From contig FWCC01000204.1 of assembly GCA_900169235.1 (NCBI GenBank), forward strand, positions 1 through 64,000: 64,000 nt of DNA, read 5' to 3'. Shown here one piece after another: positions 21,755 to 31,754 of this stretch. Under the pieces are notes generated by a model. That model did not search any database. It had not been told where the DNA came from and worked only from the letters and a program-made list of their open reading frames with translations. The DNA is from Zarea fungicola. Its lineage: Eukaryota; Ascomycota; Sordariomycetes; Hypocreales; Cordycipitaceae. Position numbers and translations under genes: made by a program. Positions within the stretch are counted from its first letter, which is position 1; each line of letters opens with the position of its first letter.

Positions 21755-24700
21755 GCAGACATCAAAGTGTCAATATCGATTTCATTGAGTGGCCTGAGGG
21801 ACCTTCCATACTGCATTTTGAAGCTCGCTATGAAATCAGCCTCTCGGCAATTTCTTAGCATCATCCCAATAAAAGTATGAATGTATTGTTCACATCTTGT
21901 TCCAATAGTCAAGTACACCTGTTTCTCGAGGGGTTCTGCTTACATAGGACTACTGTTGGTAACGATTACGAATAGGTACAAGGCACGGCGCTGAGGGGGG
22001 GTCTCTGAGTGAGTGGGTAAGCTTTTGGTACCTTAATGATATTCAAACGAAGTTACAACTTGGGTAGATTCCTACCCTATATATTGGAACTTCGACACAG
22101 GCAAACGCAAGCAACAATTAACAAACAGGAAGACTATCTACAGCTGCCGTGATGACCTTGTATTCGGGTCAGGCTTCCATGGACACGTTGCTTGACAAAC
22201 AGCAGTCACAACGACTACACCACCCTCTTGAAGACGCAGTCGTCTAGACCAGCAGAAGTATTGTTAAAGATTAATAATGATGAAGGCCTAGGTATATACA
22301 TCCAAGGCGCCTTCACCTTAACGGGGAGAAGCCAGCGATACCTGCTACAGCTACATAGAACCTACCTGTATGTATTGAAAATACGAGTACTCTCTTCTAT
22401 TGTTCCATTACAGGGATCTAGGTCAAAGTAGAACCTTCAATCACGTTGGCGATTGGACTTTTGTCAGCTCGCCGTAACCTTACGAACAATTGGCCAGCTC
22501 TTTCCCAAGGGACTTGCCGCGGCTTTATCCTCGCCGCTTTTGTACTCGTCGACGATTGTAGAAACTTGAATACCCATCGTTGGTGCTTCTCGTGGCTTCG
22601 GTACGCTCGCTGAAGGGCAAGGGCTTGGAGTTCATTGGAAGGACGACCCTTCATTGAGATACCAAGTCCTTCCATCGTGTTGCCAAAGTGCACATTGTAT
22701 TAGTGTTTTCAAACACCCACTGCCGGTAAACTTGCCGGGTATCTTGCAAATTGGAAGTCTCCAAGAGGGTGTAATTTTCACCGCACCATGTCAGTCTGTC
22801 AGAGCCAAGACAAAATGGGTCACACTGATATCATCCCGTCGGTGCTCTCTCTAACCCTAGTTTCGAGCGGTTTCTCCTAGCTGCTCTGCCCATTTCTGCA
22901 GTGGCGGCTGGTGTAAGCAGCAGTTTACTTTACTAATTGGGCTGATACTACCAAAGCTGGTATTGCCAGCGTTGGCTTCAAGTCCAGGACTAACTGGACA
23001 CATGGCTGAGACAACACAACCAACAACAAGCAAGGCTATGTTGAGTGTGTTTCTATTCTTGGGTGACTACCTAGATGATCAGTGGAGTATGATTATTAAT
23101 TATTGAAGCTCTAATGGAAATAAGGCTCATGGACTTGAACGAGCTGGAAAGATCTTGTCGGGCTAACACGAGCAGTATGGCTGCTGTCAACGGGCTGACT
23201 TGAAGGCTGGGAGCTCCTACCATTTGCAACGGCGCGTATGCTTGCCGAGAAAATGTTATACATGAATCAATGCAAGGCGGCGCTGCTTTGATTCTATCCC
23301 TGGTCAATTGTAATTACAATCTCCATAATCAGGAGGATGAGCTAGAAAACTATGGAGTACGTTATGGCAAGTTAGGCAAGAAGATTCATTCTCCGACGGG
23401 AAATCGCAAATTACGGCTTACTGGAGCTCACAGCTAAAGAGTTTTTCCAAGGCTGACTTGTCGCGTGCTTACGGGAAATTAGGTTCAAGTGGATTTGAAT
23501 CGATTGATCCGCGGGGAGACTTTGTTCAGAAATCAAGACCTTTCTGTGCGGAGTAAACTGGGTAGCAAGGCTTTTCACGTAGAACAGTATTCGTATTTTG
23601 GCACGGCAAACAACAGCATGGATCTGTTGGAAACGGCCCATACCCTCCGTTTCGGCAATTGGCTCTGGCGACGTGTGCTTCTGAGCAGCCCCGGTCTCTA
23701 TTCGTTGCGCATCCACTCTTGATTAAATATCACGTCTCGCCCATCTTACTTAATCCTTGAACATAATTTCACCATGTTCAACTATCTCTTATGTGTGTGG
23801 GGTAAAAATAAAGGAAAATTTATGTCGATCGTCTTTGTCGTGTGTTAAAATGCTTATTTTGTGACGATGATGTTATCTTGCCCCATGTAGTGGCTGACCT
23901 CAAACTGGGTTCCAAGAAACTGAATATTCTGACACGAGGCTGCCATTGCGCCATGTGAATTTTTCAACCCAAACACTTTTATTATTACGGGTCACAGGGC
24001 TGAATTCGGGCATTATTAGGCTGAGTACGGGGGAACGGGGGGCGGTGTACAAATTAGGTTCATGGTGAAATGGAAGAGAGCTCTGGGAACGCGCGTTGGT
24101 GCCATGCGGGGGGGGTTTCTTTTCTTGGCATTTGAGATAAGAATGGTGATCCAACCTACTCCGTAACAGAACTTTAGGTTTCGATTACGCATCCATGTGG
24201 CTTTGCGCCGCAAGACACTCTCAGCATTGCTAAGCGAGGAACTGTTGCCGTGAGAGCTACCGTCCGCTCATCCTTCGTAGGGCTACGCAGCTAGAATAGT
24301 GGGATTGGCGGGCAAAGACTAGATGTATTTAGGTCCACAAGGTACCTTGACTAGTGTTCAGTAATACAGGGCAGTTTAACTGTATGTAACGGAGTAGCGT
24401 CAGGTCGCATTCAAATAGCTCTCAACGGCCTGCTGGAGCAGAGAGTCTATTGGGTTCGAGGCTGTGACAGGGGAGGCAAAGTGGACAGTCTGACAATGCA
24501 TAGTGGATCGCACATCAGCATCCTTGTCAGGTTTCCTACGCCACAATCCAACCCGCTCAACAGTCTTGCTCTCACCCAAGGCGGGCATTTCTTTCGTCTC
24601 TATTTTTACCTTGATTGCGGAGTAATTAATGGTAGATGCGGTGGTTCGAAAAGATGGACGCGCGCAAAGGTTAGCGAAATAGTCCATGATGAGACCAAAA

Positions 24701-26279
24701 AGCTTGTCTTCTTTGTCGGTTCCTCGCGAGTCAGCACCGCAACGGCTATATTGATGGTCGCTAACGCGGGACCATTGCCCCTCTTGGTACAATAGGCCGC
24801 AGAAGGAAATGAGAGCACTGTACCCCGAACGTAGGCTGCACAATGCGGCAAGCCCGTGTGGTCCCATAGGCGTCCGTCGTTGTCGGGACCTCCGCCACTA
24901 CGCTAATCAGGGGTTCCAGGATCAAAATTCGGCGCTAACCAGCCCTTTTCTTCACTCTGCCTGTGGTGCCTCTACGGTGTACGATCAACACGTGCTCAGA
25001 GAGCGGTGCAACTTTTTCAGCGGCTTGCGTGATGCCACCGCTTGTGCAACATTCGTCTTCTCGGCCGACAGCCGGCACTGTCTGGTGAGCGGCAGAGCCT
25101 GCCTCGCAATGGATGACAGCTTTGTCGTCAAAGGGGCAACCGGCCCGCGATCAGCATGTCTTATTAGTAAACGGGTCAGCCTTGCAAGTTTGAGACTGGG
25201 CAATACAGGCAGTGTCATTGCTTACGATGGGTGCAGGGCTTTGTTATGTCTTTGCAGTTACTGGGTACGTTACTGCATCGGCCTATTACCAGTATGGCTC
25301 CAGTAAAACCAACCCCAGCCAATGCGGACTAGCTATTCAGTAGTTAGTTCAACGGAGTAATGGACGATTCAGTGCCCCAACCTGTGGCCATACGCAGAAC
25401 GGGGCGACTTCATGCAGAGAGATGGGCTGAGAGAGGGGCCAGTGAGGCACATCGAGACACTCCAGTGCCGTTCTAGCCTTTATCCCAGCGGCAAAGCGAG
25501 CAAGGACGCGTGGACAGGGGATCTGCGCTAGCTGGAATCGTGCTAGTTTTCCCAAAAGTCCCCTGCTCATCTACTTCAGCCCAGACACTCAGGCAACAGG
25601 GTGAACCTAATGTGATGAGATGCGTAGGCCGGCACACCTATCCCGAGCCCTGCTCTCCTTCGCCCTGTGGCCAAGCCACACGCTCGGTTCCATCCGTATC
25701 CATTGCGGCATCTTTACGCCGATTTGTCTGGCACCAAACATAGCTACCTATGCCGTTCTGAGGCATTTGCATGCCTTTCGCCCACCCACCCTGGCCAGTA
25801 GGGCTGTGCCTTGTATTACTTGTTTGCTAGTAACACCACCGTCGCGGTAAACTTGTAATTTGGCCTGGGGGTCATCACAGAGTGGGCGTGTCATTTATGA
25901 GCCCCTATCCCTCCGTAAATATGGCGCTGACGCCAACATTTTGCTCACCCGTTTGTTGACGCCTTCTTCTTCCCTCTACCCCAGCCCTCGAGTCAAACTC
26001 TTGGCGTTCAGCACATTTCTTTTATAATAACCTTTCTTTTCTATTTTTTAATTTATACGCCTCTTTTCTCCTTGACACACTCCTTTTACACCTCCCGTGC
26101 TGTTCCTTATCCATCTCCAGAATCTCGATTGCTTCTTGCTGGGGAGTGCTCTCTGTCAAACGAAGAACCCACCAATCTCGTCACTCGGTTCAGTTTCAAC
26201 TCGTGCTCACCTTCAACCATAATACTTCAACCTCGAGACGCTTCGCCCACTGGGAGTTCAATCTCAGCATCCGCCCACG
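21755..26279. other. Long region without a recognisable gene (about 4.5 kb)
   Basis: Many short frames occur on both strands (for example 22418-22693 minus, 24400-24867 minus, 24809-25306 plus), but none has family resemblance, convincing splice signals or a consistent amino-acid pattern. The right end, about 25920-26279, is rich in C and T and looks like the promoter and leader of the TLC-like gene. The rest may hold non-coding RNA, decayed elements or very divergent genes. Confidence 0.35.
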
Positions 26280-27230
26280 ATGAAGACGCATCATGGCAGC
26301 CACCTTCACCTGGGTGAGCTCATCAACGAGGCCATTTCTTCCATTGCTCCGTTTTCAGGGTTGATCTTGACCATCACATGCTGCATCATTGCTGTGGTCC
26401 GAATTTACATTCTCGATATTTTCATCCCTAAACTTTACTCTCGTGCCACGCTCCGCGACTTGGGAGGCACCCAGATGCGCAGTTTTACAAATCACCATGT
26501 TGCCGCCGGCACAAAAATCCTCCTCATTATTCTTTGCGGTTACCCGCTTCTCTCAATCATCGGCGGGAGCAAGACACCGCATTCTCCTTATGCTCCAGGC
26601 TCCCCTGTCACCATCGGCGACATGTTGATTGTCTGTTCTCAAATATTCACGGGCATGTACATTTTCGAACTCTTCTACCGCGACAAGGTGTCCATCATCA
26701 GCTGTGCCCACCACATTGGTGCCATTGTTATTGCTCAGTCTGCAATCGCCATGAGCATCAACTTTAGCCACGAGCAGGATGCGGTCTACGAGTTCATCCT
26801 GTGCTTTATTTGGGGTACGTCTTGCAAAAATAATAATCTTCTAGCTGGTCAAGCAAGAACATTTTGTGCTAACATGGACGTAGGTGCTTTTGACGTCGTT
26901 GCCGAACTTTGGCCGCATCTGGCCATGATCGTTTATCGGATACACGCCGGCAACCATCAGCTTCTGGCTCGGATATTCTACGCAACGGCACTTCTAGAAG
27001 TTGTCGGAACCACCGTCGAGACCGCAATCGTCATGTTCCTCTTTGGCTCGTTATGGGACAAGTGGTCCCTGTCACTCAAGATTGCGACACCTTTTCTCCA
27101 CATCCTCTTCTCCGCAGCCCAGCTCTGGGGAGTCTTCATCTTCTACAAGATGGCAAAGGGCGAACAGCTGAAATACAAGAAGAAGGACGAGATGCGTCCG
27201 TCCTCGGGGGAAAGTGAAGCGACCTGTTAA
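26280..27230 (+). CDS. TLC-like multi-pass membrane protein (about 293 aa)
   Basis: Exons 26280-26814 and 26884-27230 give 293 residues. The 69-nt intron is a multiple of three and has no stop, so the unspliced frame is also open, but the GTACGT donor, TGCTAACATG branch point and GTAG acceptor argue for removal. About six to seven hydrophobic segments are visible, starting with SGLILTITCCIIAVVRIYIL. The segment ISCAHHIGAIV carries a His pair like that of TLC (TRAM-LAG1-CLN8) domain proteins, which act in lipid sensing or ceramide synthesis. The C-terminus is a lysine-rich cytosolic tail (YKKKDE). The TLC call is by resemblance; residence in the ER or another internal membrane is inferred. Confidence 0.72.
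   Translation: MKTHHGSHLHLGELINEAISSIAPFSGLILTITCCIIAVVRIYILDIFIPKLYSRATLRDLGGTQMRSFTNHHVAAGTKILLIILCGYPLLSIIGGSKTPHSPYAPGSPVTIGDMLIVCSQIFTGMYIFELFYRDKVSIISCAHHIGAIVIAQSAIAMSINFSHEQDAVYEFILCFIWGTSCKNNNLLAGQARTFCANMDVGAFDVVAELWPHLAMIVYRIHAGNHQLLARIFYATALLEVVGTTVETAIVMFLFGSLWDKWSLSLKIATPFLHILFSAAQLWGVFIFYKMAKGEQLKYKKKDEMRPSSGESEATC
26815..26883 (+). other. In-frame 69-nt intron
   Basis: GTACGT donor, CTAAC branch point and GTAG acceptor. It is 23 codons long with no stop, so retention would insert 23 residues without breaking the frame. Confidence 0.7.
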
Positions 27231-28045
27231 AAATTAACTAGCGTGGCATCGGTCGACTCGGGACGGAGTTCTCCGAACCCATCCTTTGCGCGACTCATTT
27301 ATGGCGTTTGGGATTTAACCTACGATTCTCGTGTGTGCGGAAGCAAGCACTTTTTTTTTTATCATAAATTTTTTCCAGCGTTTTAGAACACAAGATACAC
27401 ATTGTACAGTAATACAAGCATCGGCTTCTTGGCAGCGACGAGAGCCGCACCAATCAATACTGCCTTGACTCTCTTTGATTAAAATGTCTCAGTTCTCTAA
27501 TTTAATTCCACGTGATTGTCGGCGCGTCTGTCAGAGCAGCTACGACGCCTTGTAACATTGCATGGAAGTAAGCCGTAATTGGGCTCTTGGATTCGTCAAG
27601 TTTCCTGCAATCACTTCACTGTATGACAGTTTATTTGCTCCTTCGTGTTGCCCATCCGAGCCGTTACACACCTAGTTACGGTGTAGGGTACGGCAATGAC
27701 CTGGCAGGCCACGGTGCTCGCTCCCACAGGCGACAAGGTTTGACGTGACTGTGCGACCTTCTTTGATCCCAGCAAACAGAAACACACTGGGCTAGCTCTT
27801 TTTCAATCTGCAGCAGGCCGTGACCGGCGCTGAACTGTGCATTACTGGACAACAAAGCAGCTTTGCAGGTTGTCTTCTCAAGTGCATTCACTTCACGCTA
27901 GCCTCGGCTTTCGCGGCGGACAACGGAGATCGGCATGTCTTGGCAGTGCAGCCGCCATAATATGTTTCATTGGGAGGTATGCTGCCCTGTAACTTCTACC
28001 TAGTCCAGGCTGGATCTATTCGCCCTGTGCCACCCCAGCTCATGC
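27231..28045. other. Intergenic region
   Basis: 3' flanks of the TLC-like gene (plus) and the first KP4-like gene (minus), which converge. No coding feature is supported. Confidence 0.4.
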
Positions 28046-28552
28046 CTAGCAATGGCAGTCGCCATCGCAGCATGCATTCGAGACGTAGTTGACAGTAAGC
28101 TCCCCTTGTGAGACATCATTACCAGGCTGTGTAGGGACACTGCCACAGCCACGGCATCCGTGATCAAGAAGTTGCTGAATTTGATTGTACGCATCTTGAG
28201 CCGAGCCCGATGCTCCATTTTGGTAGAAAGCGCAGAAGCTGCCCTGTGACCCATGAGAGCACGCGATTTGATCTACGAGGAAGTTAGTAACGCCGATGGC
28301 AAGTAGGGAAAGTATGATGATATCTATAATATCGAATTGCGCGATTCATTTTAGCATGAAGCGTGATGGACGAAACTTACCACCGCTGTTGAATCGTCGA
28401 CCGCGGCCACCCCCAGCTACAAGGTTACCCACTTGATCATGGACAACTTGTAGCGAGGCACCATTATTGATGGTGCAGAAACCGCTGCCTCGACAGTTGA
28501 TACCCAGCGCAACAGCGGTAGAGACAAGTACTGAAAGTGGTAGAAACTTCAT
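28046..28552 (-). CDS. KP4-like cysteine-rich secreted protein, copy 1 (one intron)
   Basis: Exons 28552-28381 and 28272-28046 on the minus strand give 132 residues. It has a signal peptide of about 16 residues ending at VALG, then the LGINCRGSG motif that opens mature KP4-family proteins, and a second half containing FCAFYQNGASG and GCGSVPTQPGNDVS. Even spacing of Cys suggests a disulfide-linked secreted fold. KP4 was described as a virally encoded killer toxin of a smut fungus that blocks calcium channels; nuclear homologues occur in many ascomycetes, where roles in antagonism or plant interaction are proposed. The intron splits a Gly/Asp codon boundary after exactly 172 coding nt, the same place as in copy 3. 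A TATA box lies about 105 nt upstream. Confidence 0.85.
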
Positions 28553-29185
28553 TTTGTGAGTACTTTGCAAGTATTTTGTGATTTTCTGCGAGTAAGGTCT
28601 GATGTCTTTGTGTGCAAGACTGGCGGCCACGGTTGATTCTACGCTCCAGGGGTTTTATACTAGCAAACCTCGGAGAATTCGGATTCCCACCAATCCTGCC
28701 AACATGGACACAAGACTTTGGACTTGGTAGCAATTAGAAGAAGGTAAGCTACCAAGAGAGCCATGACGATGTAAACCACTTGGCCAAAGCACATGGTGAT
28801 GCAAGTCATTTGCGCTGGTTGGTGGACGGAATCGAACCAGCTATTAGCACCGCTGTGCCAGGGATACGGCTCCAGAAAAGACGCTAATAACAAGGCCGGC
28901 CGATCTAGTTACGGCGAGCTCACCGAAGATAGCGCGTCGGGGACGAGTGGAACATCTTCGGAACCTCGGAAACATGTTCTCCAGTAACTAATACGTGGTG
29001 ATGATTGACGATAGGAGAGGCAATTTTATTTAAACCCAAACCTTGTAGATTTATGATGTAATGTTTAATATCTTGCAGGAAATGTATATGACACATTTGC
29101 GACCAAACTCTCGATAGCTAAACTAGAGCATTTCCATCGGAACGTCCCTTGACAAATATTCAAAATATTGATTCATTACAAAATC
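28553..29185. other. Spacer between KP4-like copies 1 and 2
   Basis: It contains the upstream region of copy 1 and the 3' flank of copy 2 (both minus strand). Apart from the TATA box, no further gene is visible. Confidence 0.4.
28655..28662 (-). promoter_or_regulatory. TATA box of KP4-like copy 1
   Basis: TATAAAAC on the minus strand lies about 105 nt upstream of the ATG at 28552. Confidence 0.5.
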
Positions 29186-29572
29186 TCAACAAGCTCCTTG
29201 GCAACTTGGGCTGCTCACGATATTGACAGTCAACTCCCCTCGAGACACATCATTGCCGGGCTCCGTAGGGACAGAGCCGCACTTTTTGCAGCCATGGTCG
29301 AGCAGCTGCTGAAGCAGGTCCGAGGTCTCGCCAGCACTTCCTGAAGCGCCGTTTTGAAAGAAGGCGCAAAGAGAACCGGTGCATGCAATCTGCTGACCCG
29401 TGTTGTAGTGGCGGCTGCGATCTTGGATGTTGTCCACGATGGCTTTCAAGTTGATCAAGTTGCCAGCAGCACCGTCGGACGGGCAGAACCCAGAGCCTCG
29501 GCAATTTATCCCCAAGGCTGATGCATGACCAGAAAACACAACTGCAAAGCATGCAAAGGTATATATTCTCAT
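29186..29572 (-). CDS. KP4-like cysteine-rich secreted protein, copy 2 (intronless)
   Basis: A single-exon 128-residue protein with a signal peptide of about 19 residues, the LGINCRGSG motif at the mature N-terminus, CAFFQNGASG in the middle and TEPGNDVSRGELTVN towards the end. Length and Cys pattern match the other two copies in this window, so it is intact. It is the only copy without introns although both neighbours have one at the same codon, which suggests intron loss or origin through a reverse-transcribed copy. It is in tandem with copy 1 and divergent from copy 3. Secreted; killer-type activity is a family-level expectation only. Confidence 0.88.
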   Translation of the reverse strand: MRIYTFACFAVVFSGHASALGINCRGSGFCPSDGAAGNLINLKAIVDNIQDRSRHYNTGQQIACTGSLCAFFQNGASGSAGETSDLLQQLLDHGCKKCGSVPTEPGNDVSRGELTVNIVSSPSCQGAC

Positions 29573-30286
29573 TGTGACGATTTGGAAGTAATGGTATGAG
29601 TTTCAAGTTTGAAGTAGTGCTTTTGAGACGACAAGTTAAGAAGCTTATTCCCTCAAAGCACACTGGGTAGAGGGTAGCCTAAATACCACTGGAATACATT
29701 ACGTCCAGAACAAGTGCATCACCGAGTAACTTGACGAAGTCTTCTTGAGCAGTGTAATTAGTGGTTCCCCAATCCCACGCTATTCCAAGGCAGAAGGCCA
29801 AGCGTCGGTGACTCGAAGCTATACTAGCCCACAGCCTGGCTCGGGCTGGCTCAAAGCGCGAGACATCTCGGCCAAATTGTCAAGTCTCTGCGATTGATGG
29901 AAAATAGTTTCGGCCCAGATTAATGCCGGACCCCTCTGTGACAAGTGCACAAATATTGCATCATTGACATGTTTTATCAAAGAAATTATGACGATGATGC
30001 AGTCGGCGATAGATCAAAGCCGAGAATCGTCGCTCGAGACGAAGCTTGGCACGGTGCCAGGAACATCCACCAATAAGGCCCCGCGCCTGACATGATTGTA
30101 GTATAAAAAGCATGTTTTAATCAAGCTTTGACCAAGACACAAAGTGCATGATGGCAGTGGAATAAGTAGTAATGAGAGTGAAGAGGTGATACTTAAGTCT
30201 GGAGTCGCATCAGTCGGAGGACTCCCAAAAGTAACCAATTGCTTCATTTCCTCATCGCTTCATCCAATTTCTTTCCTCAACTCACC
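29573..30286. other. Divergent promoter region between KP4-like copies 2 and 3
   Basis: About 700 bp separates the divergent copies. A TATAAAAAG motif on the plus strand near 30102-30110 could serve copy 3, though it is about 180 nt from the ATG. No other gene is visible. Confidence 0.4.
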
Positions 30287-30871
30287 ATGTTTTCATTCAC
30301 AGTTTTTTCTGCCATTTTAGCGACCAGCGCGGCACTCGGTATTAACTGCCGAGGATCTGGTGGCTGCGCCTTTAATGATGCAAGCTTGAGCAACGTCTTG
30401 ACACAGGTTCGCCAGATTCAAGCCCAGGGCAACGGTGGGCACCATTACAATGAGGGAGGTAAGTAAAACCATGGCAGCGCATAGTAAAAATGAGCTGACA
30501 GATTCCCAAGTTCAATTGGCCTGTGCGAGTGGCAAATACTGTAAGTGTTTACACGACGTTCTGTAGAGAAGCAATATTGAGCGGGGCTAATGATTCACGG
30601 TTTAAAACAGCAAGCATCTGCGCCTTTTACCAAAACGGAGCATCGGGCACAGCGGATCGCGCGGCCGAGCTCCTCCAGGGACTGGTGGACCACGGTATTA
30701 CAGCAAACACTTTCACCCGCATTCATTTCGCCCACTAACACCTCATGTGTAGGCTGTAGCCAATGTGGAAGCAACCCTACCGAGCCGGGAAATGATGTTT
30801 CCAGGGGTGAATTGACAGTCAACATTGTGTCGGCCCCATGTTGCAGCGGCAATTGCCACTGTCCCATTTGA
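30287..30871 (+). CDS. KP4-like cysteine-rich secreted protein, copy 3 (three introns)
   Basis: Exons 30287-30458, 30502-30540, 30611-30694 and 30753-30871 join in phase to 137 residues. Signal peptide (FSAILATSAA), then LGINCRGSG, ICAFYQNGASG and TEPGNDVSRGELTVN, in the same order as in copies 1 and 2. Intron 1 (43 nt, unusually short) sits after 172 coding nt exactly as in copy 1; introns 2 and 3 are private to this copy. Intron 3 has a CACTAACA branch point. All Cys-containing motifs are kept, so the product appears intact. Activity as a calcium-channel-type killer protein is known for the founding family member only. Confidence 0.82.
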
Positions 30872-31754
30872 ATTAGACTGATGAAACTACGGGAGGCAGG
30901 AAACGCCAAAGATTTTTTTCAGTACATATTAATGCAAACCAATTGGCTTAAAACCCTTGATGCAAAGCCTTCCTTCTCTGAGCAGTTCTTACGCCGTGGC
31001 TGTTTTCTCAGCGGGTATAGAGTGCTCTTACAGCCCAGACAGGACAATGGTCGGTTGTGCGGGAACAACGGGTAACGGCTGCCGGCAATTGTCGGTGTGG
31101 TTACAGAAATGCCAGTAGGCATCTTGAAACGACATTCGTGGCTATATTTAGTTTACAATATGACACTCCCCCAGCTTGTGGCGGAGAATTGGGGTTGAGC
31201 TCGGCTAAGAGCTGGTGGCGTACAAGAGCTTTGCTCGCTTACATGTACTCCGCAGTTTGAGGATAGAAAGGCTATATCGCGCATCTCGGGTATGGATTAT
31301 GGAAATGGACTGTATTAGTATGTAGGTGAGATCTTGTAGCGGAGATGGCCAAATCTATTTTTGATTCTAGCCGTGTTTAGAAATACCCAAGTAAAAGCTT
31401 ATGGCCGTGGAGGATGCTGCAAGGTTATTTATAGACTCACAAGACTTTTTATCGGCCCACTAGTAGTTGAAGCCGGGCCCTACACGACGTTATTACCGAG
31501 TTATTCTCAAGCAGTATTCTCGAGCAGTATGTCCTTACTTCCACTTATCCAAAGAAGCTTGATGGATTTTCGCATTTATTGTAGTTTCTCAACGTGAAGA
31601 GAGCGAAGCAGGCATTACGAAATCCAATGACAAATGGCTCACCAAGGCAGTGGGGAATCTCGCGCGCTACGACGGGCAGAGACGAGACAAGTTCTCACCC
31701 CGCACCGGAATTCCTCTTAGGTAACCATCAGCATCACAACAGTTTTTCGCCAAA
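30872..31754. other. Intergenic region
   Basis: 3' flank of KP4-like copy 3 and upstream region of the D-aminopeptidase-type gene. No coding feature is supported. Confidence 0.4.

Noticed and set aside
24809..25306. Open frame of 165 codons in the gene-poor region
   Set aside because: Cys-, Arg- and Leu-rich with no domain, signal peptide or splice context, and an equally long frame (24400-24867) exists on the other strand; likely chance.
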